Notes: generated from the letters alone by a model not told the origin. Numbered from the stretch's first letter, positions 24,150 through 34,079 are shown. The stretch is DNA of 64,000 bases from JAVJSU01 sp040219275 (GCA_040219275.1 JAVJSU010000103.1:77985-141984), one strand, 5' to 3'. Numbers and translations: made by a program.

Positions 24150-25760
24150 ATGGCAAAAAAACGCAAACATAATATGCAGAAAAAGAAATGGGAAGAACTA
24201 TATCCTAACCTGTATAGGTCTATTGCTAAGCAGGAAGAGGAAAATCCTGAGTTGGGTAAATTTATGCGTGAACATGCAGAATCCGTTTTTCAAGAAACGG
24301 AAGAAATAGTTCAAGCTTTGTTTGAACCATTGACAAGTAAGGAGTTGGAACTGGAAGCAGAACTGCCGGGAATGTCAGAAGTTCTCCATAGTCTCACATT
24401 GTATGAACCAGAAAATGCATCAGTATATGAGCAAATTGTGCTAGTTCATGAAAATGAAATAAATATCACTCGACATGAAAAGAACCAGCTTATCAATATT
24501 TCCCGTCTGGTTTTGTGGTATAAGGAAATTCCTAAGATCTCGATAGATGATCTGCGCGGTTTTATTGAGGAAAAACTCCGGGAGAGAAATCATCCATCGA
24601 ACAGGAGTATTACTGAAAATTTTCTCGCGCTTTTTGCATTAACTCTTTCACCTGGTAGATCACCTATAAAACATCTACAAGAGTTATTCGAACTAATACT
24701 CCCCACCAAGATCACAATATTCTACATTTTGCCTATTGATAGCGTGCCTCGCCTACCTAAGTGTACATTTGGACCTTATTCATACGGAGAACTGCCTCTA
24801 CGGGAACTTCGACGACTGGATAGAATCTCAGGTACGAACTTACTCAAACAATACGGTCATTTAATAGAAGGTAATATGACAATTACAAGACATATGCCCG
24901 ACATTCAATTGATTGACTGGGTACCTTTGCTGAATAAGCATATCGAGAAAAATATTCCGAGCTGGGTTGTCTCAGGTTGGGCTGTTGATACATATTACAA
25001 CAAAGTAAATGAGTTACTATTCGAAATGTTTTTTGAGGAAATGTTAAAGTACCAACATCTGACTATTGCACTAGGTAGTCAGTATATTGATCCAGATAAC
25101 TACCGAAATCAAAAAGATGTAATTACTATAGTTGCTAATGAATACAGTAGAATCGGAAACAATAAACCTAAAGGACTTCTTTCTTCCCGTTTACACCTCA
25201 ACTTAAAGTTTATTGATCCTGCGATATTTGATATTCCATCCTACAATGAACAACTTAAAGAAAAATACAACTTTACCGACTACAAAGATACCCCTCTACA
25301 CCATACACTTCAAACGTATTCTCAGTTTATAGCACGAGCAAAAATCCTTGAGGATAAACACAAACCAAGCGAAGCTTTCCTACAATATGTTATTGCTCTG
25401 GAATTGGTCTTTGCAGGGAAAGAAACAATATCTCCAACAATCGCCAAACGTGTTGCTGCAATAACATGCAAGCAAACCAATTGTGATTTTGAATTCTTGC
25501 GACACCGTATTCGTGAAGATTACAGACTACGTAGCTTCTATGTTCATGAAGGTCAATCAATCAGTTCAGAACAACTTGCCTCGATTGCTGAAATATGCCA
25601 CTATGTTTTGCACGCGATCCTTTACCTGCAACAAGCGTTCCCACAGATATCTGTCGATACATGGATGGAAAACATAGATTTATTAGCATCCAAACTTTCA
25701 AATAGCGAACAACCGGATGATGAATTGTTCCGTTCATGTGGAGCTGTTTATCCCTCTTAG
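24150..25760 (+). CDS. HEPN-domain protein (Apea-like), candidate RNase effector
   Basis: A 536-residue protein with a lysine-rich N-terminus. No catalytic domain is recognised in the first 380 residues. Residues about 395-500 fit an Apea-like HEPN domain: AFLQYVIALELVFAG, TIAKRVAAITC, a helix, then RSFYVHEG, in which R461-x4-H466 is the HEPN RNase motif. HEPN proteins of this type often act as abortive-infection RNases. The gene is AT-rich compared with the backbone genes on both sides and lies between TGTGAC triads, so it looks inserted. Whether the motif is catalytic here is unknown. Confidence 0.65.
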   Translation: MAKKRKHNMQKKKWEELYPNLYRSIAKQEEENPELGKFMREHAESVFQETEEIVQALFEPLTSKELELEAELPGMSEVLHSLTLYEPENASVYEQIVLVHENEINITRHEKNQLINISRLVLWYKEIPKISIDDLRGFIEEKLRERNHPSNRSITENFLALFALTLSPGRSPIKHLQELFELILPTKITIFYILPIDSVPRLPKCTFGPYSYGELPLRELRRLDRISGTNLLKQYGHLIEGNMTITRHMPDIQLIDWVPLLNKHIEKNIPSWVVSGWAVDTYYNKVNELLFEMFFEEMLKYQHLTIALGSQYIDPDNYRNQKDVITIVANEYSRIGNNKPKGLLSSRLHLNLKFIDPAIFDIPSYNEQLKEKYNFTDYKDTPLHHTLQTYSQFIARAKILEDKHKPSEAFLQYVIALELVFAGKETISPTIAKRVAAITCKQTNCDFEFLRHRIREDYRLRSFYVHEGQSISSEQLASIAEICHYVLHAILYLQQAFPQISVDTWMENIDLLASKLSNSEQPDDELFRSCGAVYPS

Positions 25761-25791
25761 ATTTGCTTGAATTTCCCACAATTTCACTTAA

Positions 25792-25919
25792 AGTGTCACA
25801 GGTGTCACGGTGTCTCAGGCTGTGACACTCATCCCTACTAGAAATGAAAAAAATTGCACCCCCTCAAAACTTGTTTTCAAATACGAAAAACGTACCTGTG
25901 ACGGGTGTGACGCTGAGAC
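25792..25919. repeat. TGTGAC hairpin and third direct triad after the HEPN gene
   Basis: A perfect 10-bp inverted repeat AGTGTCACAG / CTGTGACACT (25792-25829, 18-base loop) contains further GTCAC units. A direct triad TGTGAC, TGTGAC, TGAGAC follows at 25897, 25906 and 25914 with the same 9-then-8 spacing as at 23.9 kb. A single TGTGAC lies near 26033. The HEPN gene is thus bracketed by the same repeat family. Confidence 0.65.
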
Positions 25920-26482
25920 AACAGGCTCAAAAGCGACTGCACTGCCTCTTGATGGTGATATGCCCAGTATTTTCTGTTCCCGTCCATTCCATCCGAGTCC
26001 GCTTAAAGTGGCATTCAAACATCAGGCTGTGACATGCTTTGGTCAGGTTCTGTGGATAAGCCATGCTTCGACCATCCCACTTATGCGAAATTGACCCACT
26101 ATCTCCGCTATTCCAGCAATCCCCTGAGCATCGTGCTTGATGCTGTTCTGATGGCTGTCGCCGAACCCACAACTATAGCCACCATTTCTGCTAGTTCTAC
26201 CATACATCTTGAATAATCGTACATTCTGCGCCATTTACCTCAAAACTCTGCGTCATCATCGCCTCAAACAGTCGATTTAATCTGCCCATCTTAGCAGGTG
26301 CAGCACTTTATCAATGGCAAGCCATCGCTTCACCTGATTGCTGTCTGGCTTGTGCCGTTTCACTCATAACAATCAGGTAGCGCCCTACGGGTGACAAAGC
26401 ACCTGATGCACCTGCACCGATCTGCTCAGAAATCGCCAGCAGGCGATGAATTGAAAACGCAGATCATAATTGGAGGTTTGAA
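25920..26482. other. Non-coding stretch before ssb
   Basis: No credible gene: short overlapping frames on both strands lack ribosome sites. Visible structures are ATCAGGT / ACCTGAT arms near 26370-26404, an ATCGCC-AGCA-GGCGAT hairpin near 26432-26450, and several scattered ACCTGAT words in both orientations. It may contain part of the replication or partition control region. The last bases carry GGAGG for the ssb start. Confidence 0.5.
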
Positions 26483-26839
26483 ATGGGTAGCAGCATCAGT
26501 GTACAAATTACCGGATTTGTTGGCAGTGAACCACAGGTGAAAGAAGTTGGCGAACAGCGTGTTGTGAGCTTCAGCCTCGCAGTCAATCGCAAGACTAGCA
26601 GTGGCAAGCAACAAACGCTCTGGGTACGTGTCAATGCGTGGAATGGTCTCGGTGATGTGGTTGTCAAATACGTTCGTAAATCGTCACTCATCCAATGCGA
26701 AGCAACCTGGTTGCGCCCGAATGCATGGATTGACCAGAACGGTGAAGCGCGTGTCAGCCTTGACCTTGATGCTAGCCGTATCACTTTGCTGGATCGGGTT
26801 GAAGCAAATGAACCGCAACCGGAACAGATACCGTTCTGA
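26483..26839 (+). CDS. ssb: Single-stranded DNA-binding protein
   Basis: A 118-residue OB-fold SSB: SVQITGFVGSEPQVKEVG, VVSFSLAVNR, TLWVRVNAWNGLGDVV and a final amphipathic tail. The usual long Gly/Pro/Gln-rich linker and DDDIPF tip are reduced to PEQIPF. That is short for a chromosomal SSB but common for plasmid and phage versions. It coats single strands during element replication or transfer and belongs with the relaxase and primase. GGAGG lies 8 bases upstream; an intrinsic terminator follows. Confidence 0.92.
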   Translation: MGSSISVQITGFVGSEPQVKEVGEQRVVSFSLAVNRKTSSGKQQTLWVRVNAWNGLGDVVVKYVRKSSLIQCEATWLRPNAWIDQNGEARVSLDLDASRITLLDRVEANEPQPEQIPF

Positions 26840-26865
26840 GAGCGAAAATCACCATCCTAATACAG

Positions 26866-26890
26866 AAGCGGCGTGAAAACGTCGCTTTTA
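26866..26890 (+). terminator. Terminator after ssb
   Basis: Stem AAGCGGCG / CGTCGCTT (one G-T pair) with a 6-base loop, followed by TTTT; 27 bases after the ssb stop. Confidence 0.7.
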
Positions 26891-26938
26891 ATATGTTCTT
26901 TATCGTTTAAATGATCGCCTACCTCTTCTTTAAAGGAG

Positions 26939-26967
26939 TTGACTGATGTTATCCTAAGCGATAGATT
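26939..26967 (+). promoter_or_regulatory. Possible promoter of the sacsin-like gene
   Basis: TTGACT at 26939-26944, a 17-base spacer and TAGATT at 26962-26967, about 90 bases before the start codon and after the ssb terminator. Box quality is moderate. Confidence 0.4.
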
Positions 26968-27055
26968 GGCGGATAATCTAATGTAAATTCTCAGATCTGG
27001 ATAATTGCCATAGAATTATTAATATAGAATACCGTCAACGTTTGAGAGTAACTTA

Positions 27056-30000
27056 ATGAACATAGGAAAATATCGAGCTTCTCTAATAGGAGTTATAGCT
27101 CAAGCACTCAAAGGTTATATAGGTCATCAGGCAATAATAAGTGAGCTGCTGCAAAATGCAGATGATGCTGGGTCTTCTACAGTATCCTTACACTTCAGAC
27201 CTGACCGACTTGAAATCCATAACAATAGCTATTTCACCGAAGCTGACTGGAACAACATCGTCGAAGTTGCGAGTGGTGGAAAACACGATGAAGAAGGCAA
27301 AATTGGAACTTTCGGCACAGGCTTTATCTCTGTATATCACATTACAGATCAGCCAGAAATCTTCTCATCGGGTTTGCATATAACCCTCAATCCATTGAAT
27401 GATGACCCTAATCCAAGACAACATCCAATTGGTCAGACCACCGTTTTCCATTTTCCGTGGCGCACAAAAGAATCTGAGCTAAGCCGACGCATTGAAAGTC
27501 GTGTATGGGATGTTGAACGTATTCATGAATTTCTTGAAGTTGCCTGCCAGTTCATCCCAGAGGCATTTCTATTTTTGCGCCATGTGAGGCAGATCGATGT
27601 ATTTGATGATGAGCACCTGTTTGTTTCAATTAGGCGAACAAAAATTGAAGAACCATCCATAGAGAATCATATAAAAGAAGTGTGGCAGATCGAACAGGAT
27701 GGACAGTCTCAAAGATGGCTTTACTATCATTCTGAAATCCAACACGCTACTCCAGGCAACCTGAAGATAAAAGATCGACGAGTTAGTATAGCTTTTCCAT
27801 TAACCGATCAGCCAATAAGTGGTAAATTGTATAACTTCTTGCCCACCCAGATCGAGACGGGATATGCTTTTCACATTAATGGCGCTTTCTTTCCTGACAA
27901 TAATCGTCGCGGTATTTTGGATGATATTGAAACGAATTCTGAGCGAACCCATTGGAACTACTCTATCATAGACACGGTTGCTGATCTCTTAGCATATTCA
28001 CTGATTGATATTCGGGATCAATTTGTTGGTCTCGACTACTTACCCAGCGATTTTTATCAGCTTTGGCCTGTTCAGAAAATAACAACACGATACAACTTAG
28101 TTGCAATTAGAGAACGGTTTATTGAGCAAGCCAGAGCTACAGCAGTTGTTTTCAACTCACTGAGTAATTGGGAACGTCCAGATAACATATGGATAGCCGA
28201 GACCTCCAATCTTTTTCAACTTGCATCAGACTATATGAGTTTATTACCGGATGATGCCTCACAGATAAAGACGTTTATCAAACATCAACTTGGCGCGGAA
28301 ATTCTCACCCTGCGGACTTTGCTCTCAGCAATAGGTAGTGGTCTCCAAGTAAATATGCCTCTTAATCAGACGCATCCTATCATCAATACACGTCAGCGTT
28401 TGAAGATGCTCTATCAAGAAATGCCACAGCACGGACAGAACGACTTTGACTGGATTCGAGAACAATCAATCTTTTTAACTGAACTTGAAACCCTAGTATC
28501 AGCCACGCAATTGTGGCGTGCTGCACCTACTGTTCGTGGTTTATTTAAGACTAGTGATCATCCGATGTTTGCAGATACTGAATTTGAAAGTCAGTGGCCA
28601 GAAGGTTATGTCCCATCTTTTGAGGGTTCTGAACTGGTCGATTGGTTATGGGCATGGGAGAAATCACACCCTGAAGATGTGTTTTTCGACAGCGAGGATT
28701 ACCTAAAGCCCGTACTTGAGATTATTGCTGGGGATATTAAACGTGTAAACCAAGAAAAACTTAAACAGCTTTACATTGTTCTTGCTGAGGGCGGGAACGT
28801 TTGGTATTCAAGCGGGGGCAACATCTTCTTTGCAAAAGCACTGTCCGACTATGAATTGGAGCTGCCTACTCTATTTCTAGTGAAACGTAACCTAGCAGAA
28901 AATGCCAAAGCGAGAAAAGTTTACGAGACAGCAGGTATTCAGACCCTTCAATCGCCAGATATTGTGGATTTGGTGGAATCATTGATTATCGAGGGTTTTG
29001 AGTTTGATCTCAGCCTTATTCAAAAGTTATATCGCTATTTTGGAAAAGAACAACTAGCATCGGATGTTATCGAACGGTTGAAGAGGTTACCTATTTACCC
29101 AACCGCAGGTGAACGATGGACATCACTCACTCAACAGCCTGATTTATCACTTAAACCGCGTGTGCAAATTCGAGGCTGGGAAGAAGTTAGTGATGTGTTA
29201 AATAAGCTCCAGTTGGACAACTTCATTCATCCTGAATTGGAGAGAGAAGCCAAGTTTCTCAACAAAATTGAAGTTAAACCACTCGATGAACTTACATTCA
29301 ATCACCGCCTGATCGAAAGCTACTATGCTTCATTTCTGTTGAATGATGAAGACCGTTTTACCCTGCTGGAATATTTGCGAGATAGCGTATTTGAATATCA
29401 TGCCTATCTGCTACCTGTTATGCAAGAGGCTTATTTGATTCGGTGCGCTGATGAGGTTTATCGCCCCGCAAGTGAAGTTTACTTGACATCGACAGTATTG
29501 GATAATGTGTTCAATAAGACTTATACTCGCCCACATTCCATTTATGGTTTGGACATTGCTACCAATCATGACGACGAACAAACGTTAAACAGTTGGTATC
29601 GCTTTTTCTCTCGACTTGGTATGTTGAAAGAACCAAATCCAGAGGATGTGATTACCCGAATTAAGCAGCTTATAGCTATTCAACCCAACAGCGCAAGTAT
29701 TGAGGCTGTCGGACAGATTTTTGAATATCTGAATGAGTCGTCCCGAGAAAAGCTATCTTTGTATTCTGATTTGGTACTGGTGGCATGGCTACCAGCACAG
29801 GGAGATAACAAAGCATGGCATCTGCCGTCTGAAATCTACGAAAAGCGGCACGAAAGACTTATTGGGAAAGAAGCACCGATACTGCACTTTGTTATCAATT
29901 CCCCTCTCAAAGAGCTACTTAATCTACCTGAACGACCTGATGGTGAGCTTGTTGCTCGTTATCTCATCACCTGTATGCAGATAGGAGAAATTTCCAATGA

Positions 30001-32797
30001 GGGGGGCATCTACCGTCATCTTGGCAAATACTGGAATGAGGTCGAACCTCAACACCAACACGTAATCATAAATGAAACATCTATTTGGGATAGTGACAAT
30101 CGACGTTTCTGGAAACCTGATCAGTGCTTTATTGGAGGACAAGAACAGCAGTATTTCGGTGATCTCCGTCATTACCGTGCGCCAGAGGATGGGGATATTG
30201 GTCTCTTTTATCAGAAAGTTGGAATCCAAGAGCAGGCGACTGATAAACAGCGTTTAGCTTTTCTGGGAGAAATTACGATAACATCACCCCTGACTGATGA
30301 CAAACAAAAATATTTACTCGAAAACTTGAGGCTAATTGGTGCAGACATTAACCAACACAGTAGCATTGTGACAGGGTGTCGTCAAACTCGTATTGTGCCT
30401 GATGAAAACCTCAAACTTCATCGCGCCGATACCATCGTGCTGGATGATCAGTCAAAGATACGCGAGAAATTTAACGAAATCGAATCACCTTTTGTTCATA
30501 GTGATTTTACTAAAGAACAAATTATCAGATTTTGGGATGCAATAGGTGTGACCCGGCTAAGCACAGCTAGAGCCAAAATAACCGACAGCAAGGGGGAAAA
30601 AATCGATGACATTCTTAAACAGAAACTGATTGTTAGAATTCCTCATTTAAGGCGTATTATCTATCACGGAACGGGCAACAGCGAACTTAGCTATGATTTG
30701 AACAATCTGAAAGTTCTTAGATGTGATCAACTTCGTACAAGCTATCAGGTTCTTCGTTTAGAAAGTTCACCAGAATCCGAAGATGTAGCTTTTGATTCAG
30801 AAACGAACTCACTTTATGTTGTAAATGATGCCAAAAATACCCGTATCGCACTCAAGCTAGTGGACATAATGCGCTTTCCTGAGGTAGTAAATGCCTCAAC
30901 AATAGAAAAAATCCTCGATCTGCAATTACCAGAAATTGAGTGGTATCTGGATGAGCTTGAATACAAGAGGTTACCTTCTGAAAACAGTAACTCCGTTGTT
31001 AGACCTGAAATCCCATTGTCGCAGCCCAAGGAAACTGGAGAAGGGGATGAAGTAGGTGAGCAAACATCGCATGACATCCTCCAAGAATACGACGATGAAA
31101 TTGCAATCAGTGATGATATTGAAGAAGTATACGGTGATGACATCGACAGCGATGATGTTGAAGGAGAATGGGACGAGAATGGGCAACGTCAATACACGGG
31201 TTTTGGAACAGGATGGGGTCCATCATCTCACGCACCACATTTCCCCAACAATCCTTCAGAAGTAGTTGATCGATTTGGTGTGGAGCAGGAATTTCCCGAA
31301 ACACCATCCATTGATTTTCTAGATGATGTGGATTACGAAGATATTGACTTCGATGACGAATATGACGACCCTTTTGAGAACGATCTTCCAGATTCTTGGG
31401 AACAGGCTTTTCCTAATGAAAGTAATGATACATGGTCTGGTCTCTCATCATGGTTTAGCCAGAGTGGAACGAATGAATTTTTCCGAGATGCGTGGAATAT
31501 ACAGCGTGAACTACCAAAACCGGAGGATAGAAAGGGAGTATTCCAGATCATTTGTGAGGTTTTTCCGCAAGATGGTGCTGTTTTGTACATTGATGATATT
31601 AGAAGAGCTGTATGGAAGCGCCGTGACGATATTGCGGAAGGAACGATTAGCTCGATATTGAGCCGTGCCAGACCATGTTTTGAATCATTAGGGAATGGAG
31701 ACTGGGCATTTCACGCAAAATATATACAGGCTGGATATGCAAACCTGAATGCCAGCTTGTCACTTTTTGGTCGATGGGCATATAACCGAAGGGGCGGAGA
31801 TAACTATCAACCCATTGGTCGCCCTAGCCCCCCTAGTCACAGTAGAGTTGGAGCCAATTGGGATGAAAACGCTACATCGGAGAGAAAAATTTCAGCAAAT
31901 GAGCTTGTTGTTATTCTAACAAGTGGACTCTTGATCGATCTTGAGACTTTTCTGCATCACATTCCTGCCGATACTCAAGAACTTCAACACGATATCATCA
32001 AGCGCACAGCACAAAATGCCGAGCAAGGTCAGCAATACGATCTGTCCCTCGTTCTATATGAACTTCTACATAAACGTGGTGTGAAAGGCTTTGAGAAAAA
32101 GATTCAGGAACTTCAACAACGTGTTCCTCTCGCAAAAATTGCTCAAGGAATTTCGTCAATGCCCTTAAATGACTCAAATCGTTGGGATATATGGCTGGAG
32201 ACATGGAAAAAATATCACGGATCTATCGTCCTTCAAGATATGATTCGCAAGGATATACTATTAGCATCTTCGCAGATTTCCCAGACAGTGAACGAGTTTA
32301 TACGCGATGCCACCGAAGAAGTTGCTCAAGAGTATATCGATTGGTTGAAGCAGATTTGCCCATTGTGGACAGCCTGGCATCAAGATGAAATGAAAGTACT
32401 CGGTGAAACCTTGCCGTTAGTCTTTGAATGGTTAACACGGAATGAGTTTTTCGATCTTACAGTTGCTGTAATTGCCCAATGTCCACCGGAAAACCGCTTA
32501 ATTCAAAATAACAACAATATTGATATCCACGGTTATATAGACGCTGTAGAAGTAACAGCTAACTGGCTATTGCAACATAATCACCAAAAATCAGCAGATG
32601 TCTTACGAGCTTTTGGATTGTTTGTCGCCAAAAATTCTGGGCAGAAGCTAATAGATATAAAGGAATACGAACAAAAAGTAGCCTCGAACCCAGTTTCCAG
32701 AGATGATTTGGTTAACGCTAAACGGGACGAACATCTCCATGATTGGGTCAATAATCAGATAATTAATATAATGATCGAGCAATATTCAAAGAGATAA
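27056..32797 (+). CDS. Giant sacsin/Hsp90-type (GHKL) ATPase, likely defence-related
   Basis: A 1913-residue protein. The N-terminus is a GHKL ATPase of the sacsin/Hsp90 type: ISELLQNADDAG at residues 28-39 (the metal/ATP-binding Asn box), a DRLEIHNN strand, and GTFGTGFISVYHITDQP near residue 85 (glycine-rich lid). A long middle region has no recognised domain. Residues about 1320-1450 form an extremely acidic linker (runs of Asp/Glu around DDIEEVYGDDIDSDD and DDVDYEDIDFDDEYDD), and near 1480-1560 there is a winged-helix-like segment. Standalone bacterial sacsin-like ATPases are frequent in defence islands. It lacks known nuclease motifs. AT-rich relative to ssb; monocistronic, terminator at 32968. 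Confidence 0.75.
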   Translation: MNIGKYRASLIGVIAQALKGYIGHQAIISELLQNADDAGSSTVSLHFRPDRLEIHNNSYFTEADWNNIVEVASGGKHDEEGKIGTFGTGFISVYHITDQPEIFSSGLHITLNPLNDDPNPRQHPIGQTTVFHFPWRTKESELSRRIESRVWDVERIHEFLEVACQFIPEAFLFLRHVRQIDVFDDEHLFVSIRRTKIEEPSIENHIKEVWQIEQDGQSQRWLYYHSEIQHATPGNLKIKDRRVSIAFPLTDQPISGKLYNFLPTQIETGYAFHINGAFFPDNNRRGILDDIETNSERTHWNYSIIDTVADLLAYSLIDIRDQFVGLDYLPSDFYQLWPVQKITTRYNLVAIRERFIEQARATAVVFNSLSNWERPDNIWIAETSNLFQLASDYMSLLPDDASQIKTFIKHQLGAEILTLRTLLSAIGSGLQVNMPLNQTHPIINTRQRLKMLYQEMPQHGQNDFDWIREQSIFLTELETLVSATQLWRAAPTVRGLFKTSDHPMFADTEFESQWPEGYVPSFEGSELVDWLWAWEKSHPEDVFFDSEDYLKPVLEIIAGDIKRVNQEKLKQLYIVLAEGGNVWYSSGGNIFFAKALSDYELELPTLFLVKRNLAENAKARKVYETAGIQTLQSPDIVDLVESLIIEGFEFDLSLIQKLYRYFGKEQLASDVIERLKRLPIYPTAGERWTSLTQQPDLSLKPRVQIRGWEEVSDVLNKLQLDNFIHPELEREAKFLNKIEVKPLDELTFNHRLIESYYASFLLNDEDRFTLLEYLRDSVFEYHAYLLPVMQEAYLIRCADEVYRPASEVYLTSTVLDNVFNKTYTRPHSIYGLDIATNHDDEQTLNSWYRFFSRLGMLKEPNPEDVITRIKQLIAIQPNSASIEAVGQIFEYLNESSREKLSLYSDLVLVAWLPAQGDNKAWHLPSEIYEKRHERLIGKEAPILHFVINSPLKELLNLPERPDGELVARYLITCMQIGEISNEGGIYRHLGKYWNEVEPQHQHVIINETSIWDSDNRRFWKPDQCFIGGQEQQYFGDLRHYRAPEDGDIGLFYQKVGIQEQATDKQRLAFLGEITITSPLTDDKQKYLLENLRLIGADINQHSSIVTGCRQTRIVPDENLKLHRADTIVLDDQSKIREKFNEIESPFVHSDFTKEQIIRFWDAIGVTRLSTARAKITDSKGEKIDDILKQKLIVRIPHLRRIIYHGTGNSELSYDLNNLKVLRCDQLRTSYQVLRLESSPESEDVAFDSETNSLYVVNDAKNTRIALKLVDIMRFPEVVNASTIEKILDLQLPEIEWYLDELEYKRLPSENSNSVVRPEIPLSQPKETGEGDEVGEQTSHDILQEYDDEIAISDDIEEVYGDDIDSDDVEGEWDENGQRQYTGFGTGWGPSSHAPHFPNNPSEVVDRFGVEQEFPETPSIDFLDDVDYEDIDFDDEYDDPFENDLPDSWEQAFPNESNDTWSGLSSWFSQSGTNEFFRDAWNIQRELPKPEDRKGVFQIICEVFPQDGAVLYIDDIRRAVWKRRDDIAEGTISSILSRARPCFESLGNGDWAFHAKYIQAGYANLNASLSLFGRWAYNRRGGDNYQPIGRPSPPSHSRVGANWDENATSERKISANELVVILTSGLLIDLETFLHHIPADTQELQHDIIKRTAQNAEQGQQYDLSLVLYELLHKRGVKGFEKKIQELQQRVPLAKIAQGISSMPLNDSNRWDIWLETWKKYHGSIVLQDMIRKDILLASSQISQTVNEFIRDATEEVAQEYIDWLKQICPLWTAWHQDEMKVLGETLPLVFEWLTRNEFFDLTVAVIAQCPPENRLIQNNNNIDIHGYIDAVEVTANWLLQHNHQKSADVLRAFGLFVAKNSGQKLIDIKEYEQKVASNPVSRDDLVNAKRDEHLHDWVNNQIINIMIEQYSKR

Positions 32798-33090
32798 ATT
32801 TCCCATATTTCAAGAAGTCTATTGAATATCTCTCGCACACCGCCGCACGGCGATCATACAGCGCGGGTTTCCTCCCAGTCAAACACCATCGGCGGTACGC
32901 CAGTACCATCCTATGGACGGGACTGCCGAACCCCCGCCTAAAAAGCCTCCCAATTGTTAAACACCGTAAAAGCTGACCGAGTGGTCGGCTTTTTTGTTTT
33001 GACTGGTTCCCCCCTCTGCGCTGTCCCGCGTGATTGAGCGTTGTGCTCATCGCGCTGGCGTTACCAGCAATAGCAAGAGGGAGTTATCTC
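32798..33090. other. Intergenic region upstream of the sigma-like gene
   Basis: No gene seen. It is GC-richer than the giant gene before it, which marks a return to backbone-type DNA, and it contains the terminator at 32968-32996 plus small GC-rich inverted repeats near 32838. A TTG-started extension of the following gene (33034) is not supported. Confidence 0.5.
32968..32996 (+). terminator. Intrinsic terminator
   Basis: Stem AGCTGACC / GGTCGGCT (one T-G pair) with loop GAGT, preceded by AAA and followed by TTTTT. Confidence 0.85.
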
Positions 33091-33981
33091 ATGCACAATT
33101 CGACCATTTCCAGCAGTATCCGTTCCGCTATCCGTCCGTTTCCCCGTGTGGCGACCTATCCGACTGGTTGGGGTGGTGAAATGAGTTTCGAGCAAATCTC
33201 GGAACAGATTCGCCCACTCGCCGCTACGATGCTATTGCGTCAATATCGTGTCTGGCCTCAAGACCTCGATGACTGTCTGCAAAATGGCTTGATGTATATC
33301 TGGGAGCAACTTGCTGCTGATCGCAATTATCTTTCCACGTGGAGTCGATTGGCTACTGCCATTAAAGTCTGCTATCGGTCAAAATCAACCAGTATTCGTA
33401 AGCAAAATCTTCGTTATGAGTACATGGAAGATTTCTGGGCGAAGCAGGATTTCAAACATCCTGAAGAGATGCGGATTGGCGGTCTCGAACGTTTCAAGAT
33501 CGCAGGTGAACATTGGGCGACATGGGCAACACTGACAGACATCCGCATTGACATCGAACGCGCCGTTTTGACGGTTTACGAGCAGGTGAAGGATGATCCA
33601 GCAGGATTGCTGGCACTCTACGCAGCAACGACATCTGTGACCAGCAAAGATTTGGCATATGTTGTACCGGGCAAAGGCGAAGATGCCATTCGCTGGCGGG
33701 CAGCAGCCATTCGTAATCAATTGCGTGGTATGTTAGGTACACTTCGCCGCGAACAACCCACATGGCGCGAAAAATTTGACGCAGGTGAGGTCCAACCAGC
33801 GATGAAGTTACTTGAACAGCATCCAGAGCAACACATCAAATATGCTGCTATTCGTGGATTGACCGAAGGCAAGAGTTCAACGCAGGCGGCAAAGGCATTC
33901 GGACACAATGTCAACACATTACAATACCATCGCAGACGAGCCAACAAACTACTCGCACAGGTTTACGGTTGTACCGCATGA
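33091..33981 (+). CDS. Sigma-factor-like regulator
   Basis: A 296-residue protein. I choose the ATG at 33091 because AGAGGGAG lies 6 bases upstream. Residues about 30-110 (PLAATMLLRQYRVWPQDLDDCLQNGLMYIWEQL... WSRLATAIKVCYRSK) resemble region 2 of sigma-70-type factors (a DxDDxxQ-like core helix). Residues about 245-290 (YAAIRGLTEGKSSTQAAKAFGHNVNTLQYHRRRANKLL) are a region-4-like helix-turn-helix. It may be an element-encoded sigma or sigma-like activator; catalytic proof is not possible from sequence. A degraded copy of its last 20 codons with its trailer lies 2.4 kb downstream (36351-36467). Confidence 0.6.
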   Translation: MHNSTISSSIRSAIRPFPRVATYPTGWGGEMSFEQISEQIRPLAATMLLRQYRVWPQDLDDCLQNGLMYIWEQLAADRNYLSTWSRLATAIKVCYRSKSTSIRKQNLRYEYMEDFWAKQDFKHPEEMRIGGLERFKIAGEHWATWATLTDIRIDIERAVLTVYEQVKDDPAGLLALYAATTSVTSKDLAYVVPGKGEDAIRWRAAAIRNQLRGMLGTLRREQPTWREKFDAGEVQPAMKLLEQHPEQHIKYAAIRGLTEGKSSTQAAKAFGHNVNTLQYHRRRANKLLAQVYGCTA

Positions 33982-34000
33982 GGTCAGCCGTTTTTATTTC

Positions 34001-34036
34001 TATGGCTGGTGATGGTTTGCCAGCCATATATTTTTT
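34001..34036 (+). terminator. Terminator after the sigma-like gene
   Basis: Perfect 9-bp stem TATGGCTGG / CCAGCCATA, 10-base loop, T-run at 34031-34036. The whole trailer is duplicated in degraded form at about 36405-36467. Confidence 0.75.
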
Positions 34037-34050
34037 GCGATCCATCACCC

Positions 34051-34079
34051 AAGTCAATCGTTCATCGGTGTGATAAAAT
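34051..34079 (+). promoter_or_regulatory. Promoter of the GmrSD-like gene, shared in style with the GNAT-TGT operon
   Basis: AAGTCA (34051-34056), 17-base spacer ending in an extended TGTGA, and -10 TAAAAT (34074-34079). The same arrangement, 22 of 30 positions identical, lies at 47439-47468 before the GNAT-TGT operon. Confidence 0.5.

Noticed and set aside
26034..26216. 60-codon plus-strand frame before ssb
   Set aside because: It overlaps equally long frames on the other strand and has no ribosome site or recognisable motif; treated as non-coding.
33034..33090. TTG-started extension of the sigma-like protein
   Set aside because: The ATG at 33091 has AGAGGGAG at the right distance; the extension has no ribosome site.
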